Shown: positions 25,112-35,339, counted from the stretch's first letter. The stretch: 64,000 nt of DNA from Alnus glutinosa (GCF_958979055.1 NC_084892.1:4295501-4359500), one strand, 5' to 3'. Notes: generated by a model not told the origin, from the sequence alone. Numbers and translations: made by a program.

Positions 25112-25589
25112 TGTTAAGACAGCTGTCCTTGTTGTCCAAGGTGTCGCAGGTCATGGAACTCCAGCTATCCAATATACACCATATCATGACCATGCTGTCC
25201 AAGGCACCCGCAAATCCTGCATGCAATTCCTTACCTTGCGCAGCCAACAACCAGCAATCCAGTGATTATGCAATTACACCAAATCAGTCCATTCACAATC
25301 CCGTGTATCACGAACATACAATCACGCAATTAGCAACAGCATCCCCTCAACGTCCATATATTCCCTTACATGGTCAACGGTCATATATGTCTAAATATTA
25401 GTCTTCCCTTTCCTTTTGTAAATACAATACTCTTTCCATGTATCTCCTTTACTTGCTGTATAGAATCGACCACATTGTAACCTTCCTTTCTTATCAGATT
25501 ATGTAAACCAGTATAAATTAAAGACATGTAACAGCTTGAAGCTTTAAGCTTCGAAGTTTGTTTTTCTTTGTATTCCTCTGTTTTTTGCA
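25112..25589 (+). repeat. 3' LTR of the first copia element
   Basis: 478 bases, about 95 percent identical to the 5' LTR by eye; preceded by a G-rich polypurine tract. Confidence 0.92.
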
Positions 25590-25924
25590 CTATGGGACAT
25601 TTTAGATCACCTAGAAAATCGGGAAGGTTGCCTACAAACTAGATCTACCCCCAAATGCTCAGATTTACCCTATGTTCCATGTGTCCCTTCTCAAGAAACA
25701 ACTTGGAACCCAAACCATCCCACTTGCTACCCTACCAACCCTAACCCCTAAACCAGAGAAAATACTTACAAGGAGATTGCTGAAAAAAGGGAACCGAGCA
25801 AGGTGCGGAAGTGCTCATCCAATGGGCTGGAGTAACCGAGGAGGATGCGACATGGGAGGACCTCAAAGTTTTTCAGGGGAGATTCCCGGACCTTGTGGGC
25901 AAGGTCCTTTGATGGGTAAGGTTG

Positions 25925-26389
25925 TGTTATGCACCTTACTACATTGAGGAGAAGATGGAAGCTGCCAGAAGAATGTGGCAAACAAGAATGTGCAGTCCAG
26001 CCGCAGAAGGATATTAGGGTCATTAAAGGTTAATCGTACGGGTCAGTTGTAATTTACCTTTAAGTTAGTTATGTTGTATTTCTCTAAAACAGTTCCTAAC
26101 TGTACTAGAACGTGGTAGTGGGCGACAGCCCAGTAGCGTACTGGGTTTGTATCAGAGTAGTGGGTTGTATCAGTTAAGGGTTGAGTTAGTTATGTGTAGT
26201 GGGCCTTAGTGGGTAGTTGAGGGTAACCATTCCCGGAAATGACTGCACTGAGCTTCCTGTATTTATCAGCTACTGAGTAATGTAATAGGTATCAATTTGA
26301 GAGTTGAAACATATAGCCATGTGCTTGTGTGTGGAGGATTAGATCCTCGAAGTGCTAATTTTACTTGTATAATATCTGGGCACGTAGCA
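25925..26389 (+). repeat. 3' LTR of the gypsy element
   Basis: 465 bases, matching the 5' LTR except for an internal deletion. Over the last 345 bases I count about 40 differences, roughly 11-12 percent. Confidence 0.88.
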
Positions 26390-26394
26390 TTCCT

Positions 26395-26611
26395 CAAATT
26401 CCTTTTCTGAAGCATAGGTTTTGCCCAATATCATTGCATCAAGAGCCGTAGGTTCAAATGTCTGGGTACCCATTTCACAATTTCCACTAAGAATTACACA
26501 TCTGTAACCCTTTGATACAAATCATTCTCCATTTCTTTTAGGACTTTCCTCAAACACCTTGGCTGCATTTGAATTTCTTAGTTTTGGTCCTTAAAACTTG
26601 TCGCTTTAGCC
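26395..26611 (-). pseudogene. Captured gene fragment, 5' part (exon interrupted by the gypsy element)
   Basis: On the minus strand an open frame from about 26480 to 26395 runs into the gypsy insertion site and continues at 12062. Upstream of 26480 the frame has a stop, so this may be an exon with its preceding intron. The protein is not recognised. Confidence 0.4.
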
Positions 26612-26728
26612 ATGGGCTGTGTCAACAGTAAGTACTGTAGCCAGTACCCACTTGCATCAGAAGGTACCCGCAACCTTCCTACATTACCAGAGAGTCAGAT
26701 TGTGGAGATTTCAACCTCGAGCTCTTAG
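26612..26728 (+). pseudogene. Possible captured first exon with an N-myristoylation-type start
   Basis: A 38-codon frame begins MGCVNSKYCSQYPL and ends in TAG. MGCxxSK is the classic start of plant N-myristoylated and palmitoylated proteins (kinases, phosphatases). No continuation is seen in the next 200 bases. It lies inside the Mutator-like element, so a captured exon is plausible; the short length keeps this tentative. Confidence 0.3.
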
Positions 26729-26942
26729 TTATCTATGTCAAAATCAAGAATAAAGGAAAATTGAGCAAAAAAAAAATAAAAAACTTGAGGACTTTTGATT
26801 CTCCCTCAAAAGAAGTAGCAATTCTCATGGATGGTAGAACTGGACATGAACATGAAGAACTTCCAAGTAACAATTTCTCATTACCGGAATCAACTATGCC
26901 GATAATCTTGCACTGAGTTCTCATCTATATTATATACTATCC
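26729..26942. other. Non-coding interior of the Mutator-like element
   Basis: A short A-rich stretch and unrecognised sequence; it may contain further captured exon or intron pieces. Confidence 0.3.
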
Positions 26943-26957
26943 AATATGTTCAATCTA

Positions 26958-27965
26958 GATTTGAAAGGTAATCTCCATTGAGCCGCCCAAAATATCTTTC
27001 TCTCCGTTCTCTCTCCTCTGCAGCCTTCTGTGCGAAACACCATGGGAGGGAAGCACAAAGCTTCCCTCCCTATCACCCATCTCCCTTCCACTGTTTCACA
27101 TAGCCCTCTACAACCATCCTCTCCAAATATCTTCCTCTCCGTTCACTTATCCTTGTTCTTTACTGTTTTGGGCATTGGAGATAAGCCATAAACTCCATCT
27201 ACCCATCTATGTTTCTTACTGTTTTGCTCTTTCCACCACCAGATCGGACGTCAGCATCTCCATCCGCTCTTGGGCGAGAAACAACTGGTATCTAGAAGCT
27301 CTTAGATCTGATGTTTTTCAACTTAGATCTACTAACTTCTGGAGGCCTCACCACCATACACTCCACTCCATCAGTTTTCGGGATCTCTCCTCTTCAAGCC
27401 ATCATCCGCCTGTTAGTTGCATGGTTCCAACTCGTCCTCAAGCCATGACTTTCAAGCAGATTTTTACCTTCAACGACCTTGTCCTCTAGTCTGTAACAGT
27501 GGTTTTTTGTAATACTTTTATTGTTTTTTGTATTTATGATTTCTGTGGTTGGGTTTTGGTCTCTCTTGCAGACCCTTTTTCTAGAGCTTTTGATCTGTTA
27601 TTAGTTGTGCCTGTTTTTCTCTATCCCTTGCATAGGGGCTGTTACTCCCTTTACCAAATCAGTGCCCGCCCAATCCTTTCATCAGGGGTTGTTTTGGATA
27701 GGGTGGAAGGCCTTTGCACGGGTCATGTTTCTGTTCTTCACTGGTTTGGTCTTTAGTCCAACTTATTTGGACAAATCATTGGCTTCGTCCAAGGTTGATA
27801 GGGCCGGGACATTTTTAGTTCTTCTGGAATTGAAAAAACACTCATTCCCTCATTCTTGTGATAGGCACGGCTGTATTAGATTTGGGTTTTTGTTGGGGTA
27901 TCCCACCCCTCTTTTTTCATTGCTTGTAACCTGCTCTTGATGAATGAAAGTGGTATTTACAAAAA
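26958..27965 (+). mobile_element. Non-LTR retrotransposon insertion with A-tail (about 1 kb)
   Basis: The 15-mer AATATGTTCAATCTA occurs at 26943-26957 and 27966-27980 and brackets the insert, which ends in a run of A after GTATTTAC. A long direct duplication plus A-tail is the mark of target-primed insertion (LINE or LINE-mobilised RNA). No reverse transcriptase is recognised, so it is either strongly truncated or non-autonomous. Confidence 0.75.
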
Positions 27966-27980
27966 AATATGTTCAATCTA

Positions 27981-28261
27981 ATTAGGAGCTTGCTTTCTAG
28001 CTCTGTCCTCTCCCTGTTGCTTGTTCAACATCCACAGAACTGGAACTGCAAGGACTTGCTCTTCTATCCCTGCTCAAAAGTCTTCAATGACCCGAGTCTC
28101 GTAGTTACCGACGACTTTGATTCCTCCTCGAAAAACATGCTAGCCGAAGGGGATAATGATGGCAAGTTCTTAGTCAACTGCCTTGGTATATCAATCACCA
28201 ACATTCCATCGACCAGCGCCGATGATGATGAAGAAGACGACGAACAAAGAATAGAAAATTG
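27981..28261 (+). pseudogene. Possible captured exon encoding an acidic segment
   Basis: An open frame reads NWNCKDLLFYPCSKVF ... TSADDDEEDDEQR and runs into the right terminal repeat. Codon-like composition and an acidic run suggest former coding sequence. I do not recognise the protein. Confidence 0.3.
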
Positions 28262-28459
28262 CTGTGGGACAGGTGTTGTGTTTATAAAGATGATAAATGG
28301 CGCTAATATGGCAAGCTGTTAGTTTTTTAACCGAGAAATAGACGAATGTGCTATTTCCGTCTTTTTCCAAAACTCAGGTATCATCTATGATACGAATTAA
28401 AGCATAAAAGGCAAAAAATAGAGTTTTTAAACCATAAGTACTAAAAATGTATTTAACCC
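28262..28459 (-). repeat. Right terminal inverted repeat of the 11344-28459 Mutator-like element
   Basis: Reverse complement of the left repeat with moderate divergence; it ends in TTTAACCC. Confidence 0.75.
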
Positions 28460-28962
28460 TATAATAAATTACCAAAAACTTGTAATCGTGTTTAATTTAT
28501 TTATTTTTATGAATGAGAAAATTTTAACCACAAGGAAATTAAACCATTACACACCAGCAAACAGCTAAACAACCAAAATAAAACCCTACACGCACACAAC
28601 AAACAACCACTGCAAAACGTACAGCATCTGCCAAAATACAAAGACAGAAGCCAAAAACCAACCTCTAAAACTCTCCACAAAGCAACAGAACCAAACAACA
28701 ATCAAAACAAAACAGAGCCAATACGAGATCATCAAACCAAGATATCATGACCATTTAGGTCAGATTTTCTAAATCTACCCTTACCTCTGATGCGGCTTCT
28801 GATCTGATCTCTCAAACATAAAACACTTCCCCATGAGGACTCTCCACACCCTCTTGCTAAAACCCACTATAAATATATGTGTGACAGACATATAGGTATA
28901 TATATGTCATCACCGATCGATCACTTTAATATACTAGAGAATTTCTTACATTTTGATTCCTT
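28460..28962. other. Non-coding: LINE 3' tail remnant and 3' flank of MT copy C
   Basis: About 28501-28720, read on the minus strand, is GT-rich and resembles the 3' untranslated tail of plant LINEs (compare 48060-48400). The remainder is the 3' flank of copy C. No gene is seen. Confidence 0.45.
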
Positions 28963-30198
28963 TTACATATTCCCCACTCTTCCAATCCTTAAAAAAATTG
29001 GAAACTTTGCAACCTTCTGTTCTTGTCCATCTTCAGCCCAAGCACGCTTAAAATCCTCAACAAAATCATCGCTCAAAAGCTCCACACCCTTCTCCCTCGC
29101 TATTTGATACGCTGACCACGATCTGAAGAAAGTAAAGTAATGATCTAAAGTCATCAATTTTTCAATTACAAACAAGGGCGGCTCACTGTGATCAACTCCA
29201 TCCACTGGCTCAAATGGGAAATCGATGCTCCTATACTTGTCCTTCGCTAACCTAACCGGCGGCTCCAAATAGGGTTCCAAAGCAATGTCATAAAAGCGTT
29301 GGACGACTGCGTCGACGGAGTCATTAACTTCTGGTAGGAAGTAGGCCCATGCAGCTATGACCCCATGGGGTTTTTTGAGTACCCATTTCACTTGTTGGTA
29401 GAAATTAGGTCGGTCGAGCCAGTGGATGGCCGCGGCAATAGTCACAACATCGACGCTTGATTCAGGAGCAACATTGCTTTCAACCTCGGCTATAGACATG
29501 GTGGGAGGGGTTTGTTGGTATCTTATATTGGGTAGCATTGTCGCCAATGAGAGCTGTTTTGGGCTTGTATCTGTGGCTATCACATTCTTGTAGATCCCAG
29601 CTAGCTGCAAATGGTTAGAATGGAATTAGATGCCTCTAAATCTAAATGGTTAGAATGGAATTATCAATTAGATCCCAGCTAGCTTTTGCTGAACTAAGCT
29701 CATTCTCATATATTCCACAAAAATCTGTCAACTTTTTGCTCAATGATTGAGTCTAATCACTTAATATATTCCCATGATTTGGGACTTTTAAAGTTCATGT
29801 AAATTCGCATAATACTATAATATAGTAATACAGAGGTTGATCAAATCTGTCTTAATTTTTTTTAACAAATCTGTCTTAATTTGTTCATATCTATAGAGCA
29901 ATACCATTTTTGGCGACCGAAGGTAATTTTGCCTGAATTGAATTAAATTAATAAAAAGAAATGATTAATTTAAATATTTAATTAATATTCTAATACCATA
30001 CCCATCTAGAATATTGAAGAAGACAAAAAGAGAGAAAATGAAACTCACGGATTGAGCAGCCTGACCGTTTCCGGTGCCGACGTCCCACGCAAGGTCATGA
30101 GAGGGTGTCTTGGAAGCAATGAATTCAAACAATTCTGGAGGGTAATTCGGCCGACCCTCCACGTATTTCTCCGCCTGCTTAATAAACAATTCTGCCAT
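28963..30198 (-). CDS. SAM-dependent methyltransferase, copy C, intact
   Basis: Exon 1 is 30198-30049 and exon 2 is 29604-28963, joined across a 444-base intron (GTGAGT ... TTGCAG). The 263-residue product is full length for the family. Motif I is WDVGTGNGQAA (residues 38-48), the acidic post-I loop VIATDTSPKQL follows the intron, then VDVVTIAAAIHWLDRPNFYQQ (motif II/III region) and a C-terminal FKRAWAEDGQEQKVAKFPIFLRIGRVGNM-like tail typical of the family. It probably transfers a methyl group from SAM to a small molecule in the cytosol; the substrate is unknown. A TATA box (30274-30280) and a CT-repeat leader precede it. The intron contains a partial copy of the exon 2 start (around 29670-29690). 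Two substitutions relative to the sister copies (E to K and N for S in exon 1) do not touch motif I. Confidence 0.9.
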
Positions 30199-30273
30199 CT
30201 CTCTCTTTCTCTCTCTCTCTCGCAAGTTTTCAGGTTTGATAATATATTGAAGTTTGGCTACCAGCAGCCGACC

Positions 30274-30280
30274 ATTTATA
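30274..30280 (-). promoter_or_regulatory. TATA box of methyltransferase copy C
   Basis: The minus strand reads TATATAAATGG about 75 bases before the ATG; the spacing is larger than in copies A and B because of the CT-repeat leader. Confidence 0.55.
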
Positions 30281-31383
30281 TAGGCTGAAAAATTTGAAGA
30301 TAATAATAGCGAAGGTGAATCAGACCCACTTGCTATCTGTCATGGTCGACTTTATGGGAAGGGGCCGAAGGGCTGAGTCTGGAAGCATCACCGTAATTTC
30401 GGAGATATTAACGCGCTAAAATCACTTTTGACCAAAATTTCATTCCAGGCTCCACCCAATGCCCTATTGTCGTGGGGGAAGCGTCGCGGTAATTACCGTG
30501 CTCGAATACTTTGTCTTTGTGCACAGAAGGTATTAATTCCAAATGTTCGGAATAAGTTGAACAACTTTATTAGTGAAAAAATTTTAAAAGTTTTTAATTT
30601 AGTGTATAATTTTTTATTTATTTATTTTTTCAATTTCACCATTGTATTAGGATTTAATATTAAATCTTAATAGAGCAATTTCAAAATTTTCAAAATATTT
30701 TCCTTTTTTTTTAAAAAAAAAAAAATGGAACAAAATTATAAGGATTTAGGTGATCATAAAGATTTAATGAAATTTGTAAATATTTGAATCTTTAATTTGT
30801 TTTTTTATAAAAGAAAATAGAGTTATTTTTTGAGAATTGTGATATGATTTAACGAAAAATTTTAATGAATAAATGAAATTAAAAATAAAATTGAAAGATA
30901 GATTCAATAAATTAAATATTTTTTAAGTTTAAAGAAGTAATAACAAAAATAAAGATAATTCAAGAGATTAATTAAATTTTATTCTAAAATTTTTGTTTAC
31001 TATTCTCAAAATAAAAAACATTGACCAACAACTGAACGTACACATCACACAAAATGCTTTTCACTAGTAATTTTGTTTTGAAGGATATATATGTTAACTG
31101 CATAATAATTACGTAATAATTAATTTGTTTAGCTTTTTTTATTTTTTAATAAAAAAAATACTGAACGGGCCATCAATGTTGCCAAATTGTTGGGTAAAAG
31201 GCCGGTGGAAATACATATCACTATTTAATTGTTGGGTAGGTGTGAAACACTGTGATGTGGTCTGCCTCAATAGTTAACGCAGAATATAAACACGTCGTTG
31301 GTGACGAAGCAAGAGGCTTCGTACTCACGTACGAGTCACAACGTCCACGCCAAGTTGTTGACACTAATCAGCTACGTCATAAG
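30281..31383. other. Upstream flank of MT copy C
   Basis: AT-rich; no gene seen. About 31270-31383 matches 56366-56480 upstream of copy D, so the two units were duplicated at least this far. Confidence 0.55.
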
Positions 31384-31720
31384 TGAAAGAAAACATAAAG
31401 CTAAAAGAAAATAAAGCGGAATAATAAAAAATAGAGACAAGAATTTTACGTAGTTCGGTCTATGACCTACATCCACAGGATAAAGCTCAAAGGGCTACGT
31501 TATGCTTTTATTGAATGAATGATTTACAATATAAATTATCCCTATTTATAAGGATATAGAGAGAATACAAAATAATATGTAAAGAGGAATATAATCAAAT
31601 CAGAATTGAATGTATTCAAATCTGATTTGATTATAATCAATTACAATTAATGAGGATTAAATCAAATCCTATAATATATGGAAAGTACCTTAATATACGG
31701 TATCAATATATTATCTAACA
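31384..31720 (-). repeat. 3' LTR of the LARD
   Basis: It ends, on the + strand, in TATCTAACA; the minus strand starts TGTTAGATA after a polypurine tract. Confidence 0.85.
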
Positions 31721-31924
31721 TCCCCCTGCAAACTCAAGGTGGAAGATTCTGAAATCTTGAATTTGAATTTTTTTTTTTTTCTTTTTTTTTTTTTATGTTG
31801 GGTCAGATATAACCCAGTTTGGAGAACATCTTTCTTCTTCTTCTTCTTCATCTTCCTTCTTCTACTTCTTCTTCGTCTTCCTCCTTCTTCTTCGATCTTC
31901 TTCGAGCCAACTGGGGCTAAATGA

Positions 31925-32230
31925 GCATAGGCTTAAAATAAGACCACAAATGCCAAAATACAAATAATGAGCCAACTATGGGCCAAATATGAAAGCCAAC
32001 GATGGGCTGAAATGGGCCTGGGTTTGAAACAATACCACAGAAGCCAAAAATATGTAGGGCCAACTATGAGCTGAAATGAACATGGGTTGAAATAATACCA
32101 CATGTCAAATAATATGGGCCAACTATGGGCCAGAGCCAACTATGGGCTGAAATAGGCCTTGGTTTGAAACAATACCGCAAAGGCCAAATGCAAATAATGG
32201 GCCAACAAAGGGCCAAAAACAATTTGGGCA
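31925..32230. repeat. Imperfect tandem repeats in the LARD interior
   Basis: Several variants of a unit with the core GGGCCAACTATGGGCTGAAAT and AAACAATACCACA repeat about every 75-80 bases. A related motif occurs at 7090-7145 in the LTR-like element of the DUF247 gene. Confidence 0.7.
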
Positions 32231-32246
32231 ACTTTGGCCTCTTTTA

Positions 32247-32287
<41 letters not shown>

Positions 32288-33104
32288 TTTAGAGAGAGAG
32301 AGTATGCAATACACCTTCTTTTCTCTTTTAGAGAGAGAGTACACAATTACATAGAAACAAAGTTGAACCTTCTGGATAGAAGATAAACCCAAAACAAGAT
32401 AACAAAACGCACACAAAAAAAAAAGGACTTGCAGGAGCGAATCTGGACAGATCTGCGATGAGTGGCTGAGAAGCTAATGAAACTGGTGGATCTTTATGGG
32501 CTGCTAGCGGCGCAAATCGCTGGAGGGGGGCTTGGTGGCGTAGATCCGCCGTGAGATGTAAAGTACAGATGAGATGATGATCGGATCGTGCACAGTTGGT
32601 GGGGGCGCCGGCATGACTGGGCCAAGGTTGGTGTTGCTGCTGTAGATCAACAATGACGAAGACCAGAACCGGATCTGTAGAAGAGGACGGCGGCGGCGGC
32701 GGCAGAAACGATTGGTAGTAAGAACTCATTTGGATCATTGATCGAATCCAGATCCGTGCGTGAAAACGCAAGAGAAAACCATTTGAAAAATGGTTTGTTT
32801 TGTTTCCAAAGGAGACACAGGCAAGCACTGGATTTTTTTTTTTTTTTTTTTTTAATTGAACAGCAACATAGAAGACACAAGTGACATGGGTTGGAGGAAA
32901 GTTTATCTCCAACTCACGCACACCACTGTTTGACAAAACAAAAGAAAGAAAATAAAGAGAAACAAAGAATGAAAAGAAAAGAAACAGTGGACATTGATCG
33001 AATAGAGGAATGATGAGAAAACTGAAATACAAGAAATTGGAAAAAAAATAAACAAGAGAAATAAATCACAGAACCATTGGATCAAACACTGACGTTAGCC
33101 TATA

Positions 33105-33116
33105 GCTCTGATACCA
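33105..33116 (-). promoter_or_regulatory. Primer binding site of the LARD
   Basis: The minus strand reads TGGTATCAGAGC immediately after the 5' LTR. Confidence 0.85.
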
Positions 33117-33453
33117 TGAAAGAAAACATAAAGCTAAAAGAAAATAAAGCGGAATAATAAGAAATAGAGACAAGAATTTTACGTGGTTCGGTCTATGACC
33201 TACATCCACAGGATAAAGCCCAAAGGACTACATTATGCTTTTATTGAATGAATGATTTACAATATAAATTATCCCTATTTATAGGGATATAGAGAGAATA
33301 CAAAATAATATGTAAAGAGGAATATAATCAAATCAGAATTGAATGTATTCAAATCTGATTTGATTATAATCAATCACAATTAATGAGGATTAAATCAAAT
33401 CCTATAATATATGGAAAGTACCTTAATATACAGTATCAATATATTCTCTAATA
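33117..33453 (-). repeat. 5' LTR of the LARD
   Basis: 337 bases, about 97 percent identical to the other LTR; its outer terminus reads TATTAG instead of TGTTAG on the minus strand. Confidence 0.85.
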
Positions 33454-33567
33454 CGTAAGCAAGAGGCTGAATAAAATATTATAATCACCCAAGAAACTGA
33501 AAATAAACTCAACTACCTCATGAAATAAACACAAAATATATATATATATATATATATAGCGTTGGAA

Positions 33568-34591
33568 AGAGATTGAGAGAGAGAGAGAAAGAGAGAAGCA
33601 GATGGAACAAAAAGATAGAAGTCGTCGTTACTGGGGAGGGAGGCCAGCCTCCTCCCCCCAGCTCTGGTCTTGTCCCTTAGTCCTCTTAGACTAAGGTTTT
33701 TGTTTTCTCCTTGAGTTTTTCTCAATGAAAGCTAGATTTCTCCCAGCCATTAAGGCTGTGGAGTTTTTGTTTTCCTAGCCTTGTTAGGCTATGGAGGCTT
33801 GTATTTATTTTTTCTCTTTCTCTTTTTTTGTTCATGGTAGGAAGGCTCAACTCTAGGTGAATCAGCTTGAGGGTGTGGCGGTGATCGTGTCTTTTAACAG
33901 AGGTGTTTTGGCCGGTTTTTTCAAATTTCATCTTCAACTTTGGAGCCAGATCTACACAACTCCGTTGCATATTCCAAGACACACGCCCCTCAGCCACGTT
34001 CACCGTCGTCGTTTGCTCCAGCCGCTGGAAGCTCAGGCCACGTCGGTCATCATTGCTCAACGCGCGTGATGGCCACGCTCTGCCTTCTCTGGCCATGCAT
34101 GGTTTTGGATGGAGTCTATGGTGGTCGATCTACGGCTAGGTGGTACCGGTGACGGCTCGTGTTCTCCACGCGCCGCCGTCTCCGGCGGAATCCGCCACTA
34201 TCTCACTGTCGACAGCCTTTTTTTGGGGTTTCTCTGTTCCTGTGTTGTGTATTGCTTTTGTTTCCTCCCGTACAGTCTGTTTGTGTATTGCTCAAATATT
34301 ATTAGAATTTATGTTGACTAGATGCTAGATCGGCCCTCTTTTATTTGAGTGTGAGCGTTAATGTAAGAAAGGCTCAAATGTAATTCTAGTAAAATTTGGT
34401 GTCTCTGCTCTGGCTGCTATTTTTTAAGTCAGAATCCTTCTGACTTAGAGTGTAAAGGTCTTGTACCTCTTTCTGCAAGATGTAAGCCTACGGGCATCTT
34501 TAAGCAATATATAGTAGCACATGCTACATGTTCTAAAATAAAAATAAAAAATAATAATAATAATAAAAAAATAAAATAAAATAAAAAATAG
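33568..34591 (+). mobile_element. Non-LTR retrotransposon insertion with A-rich tail (about 1 kb)
   Basis: ATAGCGTTGGAA occurs at 33556-33567 and 34592-34603, bracketing an insert that starts with GA repeats and ends in an A-rich tail (34539-34591). No coding region is convincing. A truncated LINE or a LINE-dependent element is likely. Confidence 0.7.
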
Positions 34592-34663
34592 ATAGCGTTG
34601 GAAGACTGCGTCGATTATGTCTTTACTTGCTTCTTTTACGCAGCAACCCTTCGATGAGAAAAA

Positions 34664-35086
34664 TGTGAGATATTATCTCTATTTATGGCCTATATGCCAC
34701 ATATACGGTGTTTATTATATTTATTTTAATATAATATACGGTATTATGGTTATGGTAATTTTTATTAATTTAGATTACTTTAATAGAATCGTTTAATTGA
34801 TTTAAAATCAATTAATAATATTGTTTCCTTGATAGGAGGAACAATACGGTATTTACCATATTTAAGGGTCCCTGACCTAACCTATAAATTAATAGCTTGT
34901 GTACACCATCAGTACGACAATACAGTCATATGCATAGGTTAGAAGATCACTCAAATAATATATTTTTGTTCTTCAGATATTTGTAGAAACGCTTGAGCAA
35001 AGATGGTTAGAGGTAAGCCTAAATTCTATTTTATTTATTTCCGCTGCGCATGTTAGTTGAGCATAATATGTTTATATGTTCTAACA
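34664..35086 (+). repeat. 5' LTR of the second copia element
   Basis: 423 bases; over the shared part it differs from the 3' LTR at about 21 of 345 positions (about 6 percent). Confidence 0.85.
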
Positions 35087-35089
35087 TGT

Positions 35090-35101
35090 GCTATCAGAGC
35101 C
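35090..35101 (+). promoter_or_regulatory. Primer binding site of the second copia element
   Basis: GCTATCAGAGCC just after the 5' LTR resembles the initiator methionine tRNA site with one change. Confidence 0.6.
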
Positions 35102-35339
35102 ACCTTTATGCTATTTTGTTGAGCATTAAGTTTTTTTGTTAAATCCAGTATTTTCCTTTGTGAACGTAATTTATTTATAAAATAATTTGTTGTTCACATA
35201 CCGTTGGAAAGCATACAGGTTTAAGGGTATTTTCCATTTGTTTATACTATCCGTTTTGTGAAGAACTGCATCTGTGCCTAAAGAGATTTTGTTTTGCATC
35301 TATATACTTGCACACTGTAAAACATGATTTGCCGTGAAA

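Larger units (their letters stand above)
17065..25589 (+). mobile_element. Ty1/copia LTR retrotransposon inserted in the gypsy element
   Basis: Two 478-base LTRs (17065-17542, 25112-25589) begin TGTTAAGACAG and end TTTTTTGCA or a close variant. CTATG flanks both sides (17060-17064, 25590-25594). Rejoining the flanks restores the gypsy sequence. The interior has the copia order gag, protease, integrase, reverse transcriptase, RNase H. A polypurine tract (GCGGGGGAC) precedes the 3' LTR. I count about 22 substitutions and 2 one-base indels between the LTRs (4-5 percent). Confidence 0.95.
12063..26389 (+). mobile_element. Ty3/gypsy chromovirus-type LTR retrotransposon, degenerate, split by a copia element
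   Basis: LTRs at 12063-12613 and 25925-26389 begin TGTTATG and end ATAACA or its variant GTAGCA. A 5-base duplication TTCCT flanks them (12058-12062 and 26390-26394). A primer binding site follows the 5' LTR. The internal region has gag, protease, reverse transcriptase, RNase H, integrase and a chromodomain-like tail, in the gypsy order. Many stops and frameshifts make it non-functional. Copia element 17065-25589 interrupts the 3' end of the polyprotein. Confidence 0.92.
11344..28459. mobile_element. Mutator-like element (Pack-MULE type), now 17.1 kb because of nested insertions
   Basis: The left end (11344, GGGTTAAAGACC...) and the reverse complement of the right end (28459, GGGTTAAATACA...) align over about 200 bases. 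Flanking 9-mers are TAGTATAAA and TATAATAAA, alike at seven of nine places, as expected for the 9-base duplication of Mutator-like elements. The paralogous empty site near 3517-3525 reads TACAATAAA. Subtracting the nested gypsy element and the non-LTR insertion leaves an element of about 1.76 kb with pieces that look like captured gene sequence and no transposase. Confidence 0.75.
31384..33453 (-). mobile_element. Non-autonomous LTR retrotransposon (LARD type)
   Basis: Two 337-base LTRs (31384-31720 and 33117-33453) differ at about 10 positions (3 percent). On the minus strand the right LTR is followed directly by the primer site TGGTATCAGAGC (33105-33116), and the left LTR is preceded by the polypurine tract TTGCAGGGGGA. 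The 1.4 kb interior has no gag or pol. The flanking duplication is not clear. It must have been mobilised by an autonomous relative elsewhere. Confidence 0.85.

Noticed and set aside
32140-33032. Several long minus-strand open frames in the LARD
   Set aside because: Low-complexity (poly-K, poly-F) and interrupted; the element has no gag or pol similarity.
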